A stretch of 64,000 bases of DNA, taken from contig CAWCPF010000001.1 in the NCBI GenBank assembly GCA_963797485.1, positions 248,001-312,000 of the forward strand, in the 5' to 3' direction. Positions 56,901 through 63,675 of the stretch are shown here, one piece after another (the first letter of the stretch is position 1; every line of letters starts with the position of its first letter). This DNA comes from CAWAND01 sp963797485. Lineage in GTDB: Bacteria > Chloroflexota > Anaerolineae > Anaerolineales > E44-bin32. The translations under genes and the position numbers were made by a program. The notes below the pieces were generated by a model, which saw only the letters and a list, made by a program, of their open reading frames with translations, had not been told where the DNA came from and searched no databases.

Positions 56901-57688
56901 TTCCCGAAGCCCCGCCCGCTACGGTCGAGCCTCCCGCCGCCCATGCCGAACCCATTCCGGAGCCGCCGCCCACCGAGGCCCCGCCGCCCCACGTCACCCC
57001 ACCCCTGCCTGCGGAGCCTGAACCCGTGGTTCCCATCCCAGCGGCAGTGGCACCGCGGCCGGCTCCCGCTTCGCCGGAGCCCGTGGTTCCCATCCCAGCA
57101 GAAGAGGCGCCGCGGCCGACTCCCCCTCCGCCGGAGCCGGCTGCTCCCCCGGAGACCATTCGAATGCCCGCGGCCGAACCTGCCGGCATCCCCGCCGGGT
57201 CGGATGATGGCTTGAGCCGCGCCCGCAAGGCGCTTGATGATGGGGATATGGACCAGGCTTCACAGGCCTACGGCGAAATGATCAAATCCCGCCGCGAGAT
57301 TGAGTTGGTGGTGGCGGATTTGGAGTCGGCCGTCGATCGCGACCCGGACGCCGCCTTGCTGTGGCAGGTGCTCGGTGACGCGTACATGAAGATCGGGAAG
57401 ACCTCAGACGCCGTGAAAGCCTACAATCGGGGCATGAAAGAGACCGAGGTCTTGGTGAGTGCCCGGCAGGCGCTTGCCTCGGGTGATGCTCAACGCGCTT
57501 CGGCCCAGTACGGGATACTCATCAAGCGCAAGAAACACCTGGACGAAGTTATCGAGGATCTGGAGACTGCCGTCTCCGAGGACGAGGACCAGCCCAACAT
57601 TTGGCAGGCCCTGGGCGATGCGTATATGAAGGCCGATCGCCTGGAAGAAGCCATTCAGGCCTACCGCAAAGGCATGGGCTCGGTCTGA
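53936..57688 (+). CDS. large TPR protein with about eighteen W-L linear repeats, two frameshifts
   Basis: About 1250 residues once two indels are corrected (an extra base near 54298, a missing base near 54905). N-terminal TPRs (~1-230): MAQISLRAYLREIDNLVERE, LLGKSYLEAKRYGDAADIFQ, ARMYAQGELYPQAIAELQSA and LLADMYWQTGQKMEAADVSR. A long acidic, low-complexity region (~285-950) repeats a short motif around Trp: LPSWLDDI, IPGWMREA, IPSWLQGK, TPSWLGELADE, VPDWMQDA, ATAWLENLADE, SSWLEGLADTL, FGWLEGLAARD, LGWLEQLAEQR. A Pro-rich stretch (~985-1075, with PEPVVPIPA twice) leads to two tandem ~75-residue TPR units, each containing WQxLGDAYMK and AYxxGM. No signal peptide. The layout suggests a cytoplasmic scaffold whose WL motifs bind a partner. 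Confidence 0.85.
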
Positions 57689-57725
57689 ACGGCTGCGAAA
57701 GATCAGCTTAGGCGTGTGCCGTACC

Positions 57726-57749
57726 GAACTCGGGGCTCTCCCCGAGTTC
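57726..57749. terminator. 10-bp inverted repeat between the TPR gene and ndk
   Basis: GAACTCGGGG (57726-57735), loop CTCT, CCCCGAGTTC (57740-57749). It lacks a T run and lies about 20 nt before the ndk start. It may be a weak terminator or a 5' structure affecting ndk. Confidence 0.5.
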
Positions 57750-57768
57750 CCTGCGTATGGAGGCGATC

Positions 57769-58218
57769 GTGGAAAGAACTCTGGTCCTGATCAAGCCGGA
57801 CGGAGTGCAGCGGGGCTTGATCGGGCAGATCATGTCCCGGCTGGAGCGGCGCGGCTTGCGCCTCGCGGGGGCCAAATTTATGGCGGTCCCGAAGCCCCTG
57901 GCTGAACAGCACTATGCCATCCACAAGGGCAAACCATTTTACGACGGACTGATCGCCTACATCACCTCTTCCCCGGTCATGGCCATGGCATGGGAAGGGC
58001 CGAATGCCGTCGCCGCCGTCCGGCAGACCATGGGCGCCACCCGGCCGACCGAGGCCGCCCCCGGATCGGTCCGGCACGACTTCGGGCTGGAAGTTGGACG
58101 CAATCTGACCCATGCTTCCGACGGACCGGAGACAGCCGCCGCCGAAGTGGCGCTGTGGTTTCAAGCCGATGAGCTGATCAGCTGGCCCCGCGATCTCGAC
58201 CGCTGGATCTTTGAGTAG
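57769..58218 (+). CDS. ndk: nucleoside diphosphate kinase
   Basis: 149 residues from the GTG at 57769 (MERTLVLIKPDGVQRGLIGQ). GGAGG sits 5 nt upstream, which favours this over the ATG at 57757 that overlaps the GGAGG. Transfers the gamma phosphate from ATP to other NDPs through a phosphohistidine. Active-site segment GRNLTHASDGPETAAAEVAL has the catalytic His; KPFYDGLIAYITSSPVMAMA and GPNAVAAVRQTMGATRPTEA are also diagnostic. The C-terminus is the standard ALWFQADELISWPRD-type ending. Usually tetra- or hexameric, cytoplasmic. Confidence 0.97.
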   Translation: MERTLVLIKPDGVQRGLIGQIMSRLERRGLRLAGAKFMAVPKPLAEQHYAIHKGKPFYDGLIAYITSSPVMAMAWEGPNAVAAVRQTMGATRPTEAAPGSVRHDFGLEVGRNLTHASDGPETAAAEVALWFQADELISWPRDLDRWIFE

Positions 58219-58292
58219 CGGCGTACCCTCGGGCTGAAGCCTGCCGGCTCAACCACATACAAGAACCGCCAGGGGCCGAAGGAGACAGAGGT

Positions 58293-58658
58293 CTACTGGA
58301 CCCGCACCAGCACCTTCCCGGCCTCCCAAAGCTGCTCCAACTGGTAGTAGCGCCTCATTTCAGCCGAGAACAGGTGGACAACCACGTCGCCATAGTCCAA
58401 AAGCACCCATCCGCTGGAAGGGACACCCTCCTGCCGTCCCAAAGCTCCGTCGAACTCATCTTTGGCTTTCTTGCGGATGTCATCCGCTAGCGCTCTCAGT
58501 GTGCGCTCGCTGATCCCCGTGGCAATGACGAAGTAGTCGGTGAAGGTGCACACGCCGGCCAAGTCGAGCAGGACGATGTCCTCCCCCTTCTTTTCCTCCA
58601 GGATGTCCACCAGCCGGCGCGCCAGTCTCAGGCTCAGGTCTTGCATGCCGCCTCGCAT
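58293..58658 (-). CDS. rsfS: ribosomal silencing factor RsfS
   Basis: 121 residues (or 117 from the ATG at 58646, which has GAGGCGG ahead). Family signature: EDIVLLDLAGVCTFTDYFVI, ATGISERTLRALADDIRKKA, EGVPSSGWVLLDYGDVVVHL and FSAEMRRYYQLEQLW. It binds L14 (uL14) of the 50S subunit and blocks subunit joining during nutrient limitation. With hpf at 17468, the window carries two ribosome-hibernation factors. It follows thpR on the minus strand. Confidence 0.96.
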   Translation of the reverse strand: MRGGMQDLSLRLARRLVDILEEKKGEDIVLLDLAGVCTFTDYFVIATGISERTLRALADDIRKKAKDEFDGALGRQEGVPSSGWVLLDYGDVVVHLFSAEMRRYYQLEQLWEAGKVLVRVQ

Positions 58659-58665
58659 CTAGGAT

Positions 58666-59254
58666 TCAACCGTTCGTGCCCCCTGCCAGGGGAAAGATTC
58701 CGACCTCGCTGTAGACTGGACCGTCTGGTTTGAGATCGCTTCGCATCAGGGCCACATCTGCGAACTCGCCACACCCCAAGATCGCCCACAAACTCGGCCG
58801 CCAGCGCATCGGCCAGTGCCTTCTCGTCATCCCGGCGCAGGTCCCGCCGGGTCCGCCCCAGGGTCAGGTGCGGGTGATAGCCGCGCTCGTCAGCCTCGAA
58901 TCCCTCGCGCGCCAAGCGGGACTCGAGCCCGCCCTGGAGTGAGTTCAGACGGGCTCCATCGCCCTTCACCCCAACCCAGATCACCCGAGGTTTGGCTGGC
59001 TGGGGAAACACGCCCAGGCCGATGGCCCGGAGCTCAAACGGGGACAACGGGCGCAGGTACTGCGCCGCCGCTTCCACGAGCTTGTCGACCTGGTTCGGAG
59101 TGATTTCGCCCAGGAATTTGAGAGTCAAATGAATGTTTTCGGCTCGGACCCAGCGGACGGCCCCTTCAGGAAGCTTGGACTTGAGCCGCGCTATGTTCTC
59201 GTCCAGCGCCTGGTGTATCTCAAGCGGCAGGCGGGCCGCTAGGAAAGCTCTCAA
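58666..59254 (-). CDS. thpR: RNA 2',3'-cyclic phosphodiesterase (2H family), frameshifted
   Basis: About 195 residues from the TTG at 59254 (LRAFLAARLPLEIHQALDEN). Two H-x-T motifs of the 2H fold are ENIHLTLKFLGE and GYHPHLTLGR; FPQPAKPRVIWVGV lies between them. One extra A near 58747 breaks the frame after VGDLGVWRVR. Correction continues DVALMRSDLKPDGPVYSEVG then IFPLAGGTNG and a stop at 58666, the normal C-terminus. It hydrolyses 2',3'-cyclic phosphates on RNA ends. The TTG start overlaps the stop of a possible small upstream ORF (TTGA). Confidence 0.92.
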
Positions 59255-59460
59255 GATGGACCGACTGCACCGACGCACCGGCGCGCCCCCGGCCAGGGTT
59301 TGGCCCGCTCGCCCGAGGGTAACCACACGCAGGCGGTACCGGTGTGCGGGCCGAACTCATAAGCATGGGGAGAGACGGGCGGACGGGCGAGGGTCAGGGA
59401 CCAGCCATGCGCAAGCTGGGCGCGGGACACGCAACACGTGGGGCCGTTCACGGGCCTCAT
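59251..59460 (-). CDS. possible small leaderless ORF upstream of thpR
   Basis: 69 codons from ATG 59460 (MRPVNGPTCCVSRAQLAHGW to CVGAVGPS). It has no recognisable family, and its composition is Arg/Pro/Cys-rich. Two features argue for it: an extended -10 box ends 7 nt before its ATG, the leaderless arrangement seen elsewhere in the window, and its TGA overlaps the thpR TTG as TTGA, a coupling pattern used by folC/lon and pth/mfd. The sequence itself does not look protein-like, so this could equally be the untranslated leader of thpR. Confidence 0.3.
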   Translation of the reverse strand: MRPVNGPTCCVSRAQLAHGWSLTLARPPVSPHAYEFGPHTGTACVWLPSGERAKPWPGARRCVGAVGPS

Positions 59461-59467
59461 CGCGCCG

Positions 59468-59476
59468 ATTATAGCA
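59468..59476 (-). promoter_or_regulatory. extended -10 promoter for thpR-rsfS
   Basis: Minus strand TGCTATAAT (59468-59476), a TGn-extended consensus -10. It lies about 210 bp upstream of thpR and 7 nt before the small ORF's ATG. The remaining sequence up to the CBS-ACT gene at 59590 holds a possible plus-strand TAGAAT (59523-59528) and an AAGGAG ribosome binding site. Confidence 0.55.
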
Positions 59477-59589
59477 TGCCCGGGGCTCCAGGAACGCCGG
59501 GCGGATGGGGCATGGCTTGCGTTAGAATGGAGACGGCTGTTGGCTATGGTCGTTCCGGCGGAGTACAAGCCTGCCGAAAGGAGTCTCTC

Positions 59590-60245
59590 ATGCTGGTCGG
59601 TGAACGCATGGCCCACCCGGTCATCACCATCGATCCCGATACCCCCATACTGGAAGCGTTGAGCATGATGCGCCGGGACCACGTCCGGCGGTTTCCAGTC
59701 GTAGATCACAAAGGTCACCTGGTCGGGATCGTATCTGAGCGCGATCTTCTCGAGGCTTCCCCTTCTGATGCCACCAGTCTGAGCGTCTGGGAGGTCAACT
59801 ATCTGATCAGCAAAATCACCGTCGGCGAGGTCATGAACAAGGACGTCATCACGGTGACCGAGGACACACTTCTCGAGACCGCCGCCCGCATTATGGCCGA
59901 CAAGCGGATCGGCGGGCTTGCCGGTGGTGCGCGAACTCAGAAGTCGTTGGCATGATCACTGAAACCGATCTCTTCAAAGTGTTTCTGGAAATCCTGGGGG
60001 CCCGAAAGGCCGGCATCCGTCTGACCGTGACCGTCCCCAATCTGCCGGGCGAGTTGGCACACCTGACCAAGACCATCTACGATCTCGGGGGCAACATCAT
60101 CGCCTTGGGCACGTTCCTGGGCGAAAGCACCGAAACCACCGAGATGACCATCAAGGTCGAAGGCGTCGAACCGGACACCTTGCGCAAAGCCATTGAACCG
60201 CTCGTGAACCGCATCAACGATCTGCGGGAGACCCACGCCGCCTGA
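59590..60245 (+). CDS. CBS-ACT domain protein, two frameshifts
   Basis: About 217 residues after correction. Start MLVGERMAHPVITIDPDTPI with AAGGAG upstream. CBS pair (~1-135): ALSMMRRDHVRRFPVVDHKG, HLVGIVSERDLLEASPSDAT, VGEVMNKDVITVTEDTLLET and ARIMADKRIGG. Two single-base insertions (near 59916 and 59932) then interrupt the sequence, which otherwise reads LPVVRNSEVVGMITETDLFK. The C-terminal ACT domain follows (RLTVTVPNLPGELAHLTKTI, YDLGGNIIALGTF). CBS pairs usually bind adenine nucleotides and ACT domains bind small ligands such as amino acids, so this is a likely small-molecule sensor. Partner and target unknown. Confidence 0.9.
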
Positions 60246-60289
60246 GGCTTTCCCACCAGGTTCCTAGTCGGTCGGCGACGGCCTTGGGC

Positions 60290-60295
60290 TACAAT
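60290..60295 (+). promoter_or_regulatory. -10 box of the leaderless L,D-transpeptidase gene
   Basis: TACAAT (60290-60295) ends 6 nt before the GTG at 60302. No Shine-Dalgarno sequence and no convincing -35 were found. Confidence 0.45.
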
Positions 60296-60301
60296 GGCAG
60301 C

Positions 60302-61333
60302 GTGAACAACCACTTCAGCCGGCGAGATTTCCTAAAAGCCAGCGGCCTGGCGGCCGGCGCGTTCGGCCTGGCACCGCCGATCGGCCTCGGCAGTCTGCAG
60401 ACCACCAGCCTGCTCAGGGTCGCCACGCATTGGATAGGCGTCTATGCCGAACCTGATTTCCGTTCCAAGCGGCTGGACCGACTGGTTCGCGACAACCTGG
60501 TCACCGCCTCCGAACAGCTGATTTCCGACAACGGCCCGGCTCACAATCCCTACTGGTATCGCCTGGCTGACGGCTACGTGCACAGCGGCTACTTGCAGGT
60601 CGTACGCTGGGAGCCTCAGGCCCCCATTCGCAGCTTGCGCTCCGACGGCGAGCTGTTCGAAGTTTCAGTCCCCTTCACCCGATCCTATCGCCTGCCTGAT
60701 TCAGGCGCCGATCCGCTCTACCGGCTGTATTTCCAGTCCACAGCCTGGGCCGACGAGGCGGTCACGGGTGCCGATGGCAGGCAGTGGTACGCCCTGAAGG
60801 ATGACTTGCTCAAGGTCCGTTACTTCGTCAGGGCCGAGCACCTTCGGCGAATCCCGCCCGAGGAACTGACACCCGTTTCTCCAGACGTGCCCCTCGAGGC
60901 CAAGCGGATCGAGGTCTCTCTGGCCCACCAGGAGCTGCGCGCCTATGAGCACGATCGCCTGGTGCTCAGAACGCGGATTGCATCTGGCATCCCGAGCGAC
61001 ATACCCGGAGAAAATGGCCTCCCCACTTCGACCCCCAAAGGCCGCTTCTACGTTGACAAAAAGATGCCGCTGCGACACATGGGGGATGGCCGCCTGACAT
61101 CCAGCCTGGACGCTTATGAGCTCCCGGGCGTCCCCTGGGTGTCCTTCTTCCATTTCACCGGGGTCGCCTTTCATGGGACTTACTGGCACAACGACTTTGG
61201 GCGTCCGCAAAGCCACGGCTGTGTCAACATGCGGACCGAAGAAGCCAAGTGGCTGTACCGGTGGACCCTGCCGGTGGCTAAGGACAACGCGCTCCTGAAC
61301 ATCGGCCACGGCACCGCCGTCGACGTCACCTGA
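60302..61333 (+). CDS. L,D-transpeptidase (YkuD family) with a Tat-like signal
   Basis: 343 residues from the GTG at 60302 (VNNHFSRRDFLKASGLAAGA). SRRDFLK is a twin-arginine motif, so export in the folded state is likely. An SH3-like region (~35-100, HWIGVYAEPDFRSKRLDRLV, YWYRLADGYVHSGYLQVV) precedes the YkuD domain at ~205-340. The catalytic block is GVAFHGTYWHNDFGRPQSHG followed by CVNM: His, Ser-His-Gly-Cys with Cys as nucleophile. The domain opens with KRIEVSLAHQELRAYEHDRL. The family forms 3-3 peptidoglycan cross-links or anchors proteins to peptidoglycan. Its presence implies a peptidoglycan-containing envelope. Confidence 0.93.
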   Translation: MNNHFSRRDFLKASGLAAGAFGLAPPIGLGSLQTTSLLRVATHWIGVYAEPDFRSKRLDRLVRDNLVTASEQLISDNGPAHNPYWYRLADGYVHSGYLQVVRWEPQAPIRSLRSDGELFEVSVPFTRSYRLPDSGADPLYRLYFQSTAWADEAVTGADGRQWYALKDDLLKVRYFVRAEHLRRIPPEELTPVSPDVPLEAKRIEVSLAHQELRAYEHDRLVLRTRIASGIPSDIPGENGLPTSTPKGRFYVDKKMPLRHMGDGRLTSSLDAYELPGVPWVSFFHFTGVAFHGTYWHNDFGRPQSHGCVNMRTEEAKWLYRWTLPVAKDNALLNIGHGTAVDVT

Positions 61334-61357
61334 GACGCGCCTTCCGACTGACTCAAT

Positions 61358-61375
61358 TTGTGAAACGCATCACAA
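61358..61375. promoter_or_regulatory. perfect palindrome TTGTGA-N6-TCACAA between convergent genes
   Basis: TTGTGA (61358-61363), AACGCA, TCACAA (61370-61375). It lies in the 69-bp gap between two genes that converge, so no obvious promoter is served. The arms are identical to those at 32358 and 48622. A weak terminator hairpin is an alternative reading. Confidence 0.45.
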
Positions 61376-61402
61376 GCTGAGCGGGATCAGGACCTGTAGG
61401 AG

Positions 61403-62765
61403 TTACTTGGGTTTGTCCGGTTTGCCCTGGCGGACGCGGTCAAGCAGATCGGGGAGCTTGCCCGTCTCGCTATAGCCCGAGGCCCCGCGCCGGATGGCGC
61501 GCCGGCCTTCCTCTTCGCTGAGCACGTCCGCCATGACGAAGATTTTGGCCTGTGGTGAGATTTGGCGCAGGCCCCGGATCAGCCAGTAGTCGCGCTCCTC
61601 GGCGATCTTGTCTTTGACCAGAACCATCCCGGGCAGCGGCGCGTTCGGCCAGCGCCATGGCTTCGGCTGCCGTGCGGGCCTCGCTCACACGGTACTCCTG
61701 GCCCTGGATGGTCATGACCATGCGTTCCCGCAGGTGATCGTCCGGCTCCACGATCAGCACCCGGCCCAGCGGCTCGAGGTCCGAATTTAACACGGCCTGG
61801 ATGGCTGAGACCAGCGCGCCGGTGTCATGATGCCGGGGCAGGAAGCTGACGGCTTCCATGCTCATGCCGCCCTTTGGATCGTCCGTCGAAGTCAGGAACA
61901 TGACCGGGATGTTGCGTGTGCGACGATCATACTTCAGGATCGCCGCCACCTCGAAGGCCGTTGGCGTCCGGGCGAGCAAGTCCAGGAGCACCAGGTCCGG
62001 CCCAACCTCGCGGGCCAGCGAGAGCACCTGCTCTCCGCTCTCGGCCACCACGACCTGGTGATCGGCGGCCTCCAAGTCGCGCGCCAGCAGGGCGCGAAGC
62101 TGGGGGTCTTCGACCATCAGCAGCAGGCGCTTGGCCTCCTGCCCCGTCTTGGACAGCCGGGATTGCACTTCACGCCGCAGCGAACTCAAATCGGCCAGCG
62201 GCTCGTCCACCCCCCACAAAGGCAGCGCCATGCCAAAGCGCGTCTCGGAGGCTTGATCGGACTCGAGCCACAGCCGCGGCCCGAAGTCGGCCAAGAGTGG
62301 CCCACTGCCTTCCAGGATCCAGCCGCGCTCGGCCGGCGGTAGGCTGAATTGGGACACGATCTCCAGGGCCGCCGAGCCACTGTCGGCAAACGACACGCGC
62401 AGGACCACCCACGGCCCTGAACGCCCCAACTGTTCCGGCTCTCCCGCCATCACCCGTAGGGTGTCAAGTTTGTCACCGCCGGACAAAAGCTCGGCGCGGA
62501 CTTTTATCTCCCGGCTTGAGGTCAACTGGCCGGCGCGCGCCAGCAGGCAGGCCACCGCCGAGGTCACCTGGCGCGAATTGGCCCGGACCGCCGGAAGGTG
62601 AGCCGGGAACTCAGCCACGATCGTCACCTGACGATCGCCTAAATGCCGGCCGCTGATTTCGGTGGCTTGATCGATCACCTGCGGCAGGTCAACCATCGCT
62701 CCGCTGGAATCCAAGGCTAGATCCCTCCAGGCCGGATCATGGGTTGGGTTTGCTTCAGCATCCAC
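61403..62765 (-). CDS. degenerate histidine-kinase-like domain with two receiver domains, frameshifted
   Basis: About 454 residues from the GTG at 62765. Residues ~20-190 resemble a HATPase fold by layout (RQVTIVAEFPAHLPAVRANS, RQVTSAVACLLARAGQ, GPWVVLRVSFADSGS, ETRFGMALPLW) but lack a phospho-His box and the N and G1 signatures. REC1 (~215-330) keeps the phospho-site (LLLMVEDPQ, DLVLLDLLARTPTAFEVAAI, MFLTSTDD). REC2 (~345-450) starts GRVLIVEPDDHLRERMVMTI. After one indel near 61638 it reads GMVLVKDKIAEERDYWLIRG, with Lys where the phosphoacceptor Asp should be. The protein is thus probably a signalling adaptor. It diverges from a PP2C phosphatase gene 90 bp away. Confidence 0.82.
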
Positions 62766-62839
62766 TCTACCCCAAGACTGTATCCGATACGCTCCACCGA
62801 CCGCCTTGCCGTTGGCTTACAAAACATGCCTCGGCGTTG

Positions 62840-62845
62840 TACAAT
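62840..62845 (+). promoter_or_regulatory. -10 box of the PP2C phosphatase gene
   Basis: TACAAT (62840-62845) ends 9 nt before the ATG at 62855. No Shine-Dalgarno sequence is present, so the transcript is leaderless or nearly so. Confidence 0.5.
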
Positions 62846-62854
62846 CTCCGCCGT

Positions 62855-63559
62855 ATGGAAGCCCGAGTGGCCGTCGCCAAGATTGGCAAGTATGCCACGT
62901 CTGAGAGCGGGGACACGCTCGAAATGGTCGAGCGTCCCACCGGCGGCATTTCTTTTGTGCTGGCCGATGGGCAGACTTCCGGCAAGTCCGCCAAGGCCAT
63001 CTCCAACGTTGTGGCCCGCAAGGCGATCAGCTTGCTCGCCGAGGGAGTCCGGGATGGGGCCGCCGCTCGGGCCGCGTCTGACTATTTATACACCTACCGC
63101 GCCGGCAAGGTGCTGGCCACGCTCAACATTCTGTCGATCGACCTGCTGACCCGGACGCTGGTCCTCGTACGCAACAACCCCTCCCCCGTGTACATCATCG
63201 AATCGGGCCGGATCCGGACCCTGCAGGACGCTACCGATGCCGTCGGAATGCGCCGCGGCATCCGGCCGGCCATCGAAGAGATCCCCATTTCGGCCGGCCT
63301 GCACGTGATCATTTACACCGATGGGTTGACCCATGCCGGAAGCCGGGCCGGGAAGTCGTTCGACGTGCAGGCTTCCCTGGAGCGGCTGTTGGCGGCTGGC
63401 AGCCAGGACCCTGAAGTGTGGGCCAATGAGCTCCTGGATGAAGCCGTAGCGCTGGACCAGGGACGCCCGGGAGACGACATCAGTGTGCTGGTGGCCATCG
63501 TGGCCGATTCAGCCGATGACGACGCCCGGCGTTTACGCGTGCAGATTCCGCTGCCCTAG
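62855..63559 (+). CDS. PP2C/SpoIIE-type serine/threonine phosphatase
   Basis: 234 residues from the ATG at 62855 (MEARVAVAKIGKYATSESGD). Metal-binding Asp motifs are ISFVLADGQTSGKSAKAISN, LHVIIYTDGLTHAGSRAGKS and QGRPGDDISVLVAIV, the conserved order of PPM/SpoIIE phosphatases. YRAGKVLATLNILSIDLLTR, VLVRNNPSPVYIIESGRI and DATDAVGMRRGIRP match the RsbU/SpoIIE core. Cytoplasmic, single domain. Such enzymes often dephosphorylate anti-anti-sigma factors. None is in the window, but the divergent degenerate kinase-REC-REC protein is a plausible regulator. Confidence 0.92.
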   Translation: MEARVAVAKIGKYATSESGDTLEMVERPTGGISFVLADGQTSGKSAKAISNVVARKAISLLAEGVRDGAAARAASDYLYTYRAGKVLATLNILSIDLLTRTLVLVRNNPSPVYIIESGRIRTLQDATDAVGMRRGIRPAIEEIPISAGLHVIIYTDGLTHAGSRAGKSFDVQASLERLLAAGSQDPEVWANELLDEAVALDQGRPGDDISVLVAIVADSADDDARRLRVQIPLP

Positions 63560-63675
63560 CCCGCGGCCCGATCGACGACCGACCCCACGGCACGCGCCCG
63601 CCGACCTGGCGCCTCTCCAGGTCTCAGGCAGGCGAGAAGCTCGGATTCGTTTATGACACGGAGGTGGACACAGTC

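Noticed and set aside
57020..57115. Tandem DNA repeat around the PEPVVPIPA coding units.
   Set aside because: It is only two copies in a proline-rich linker of the TPR protein and needs no separate explanation.
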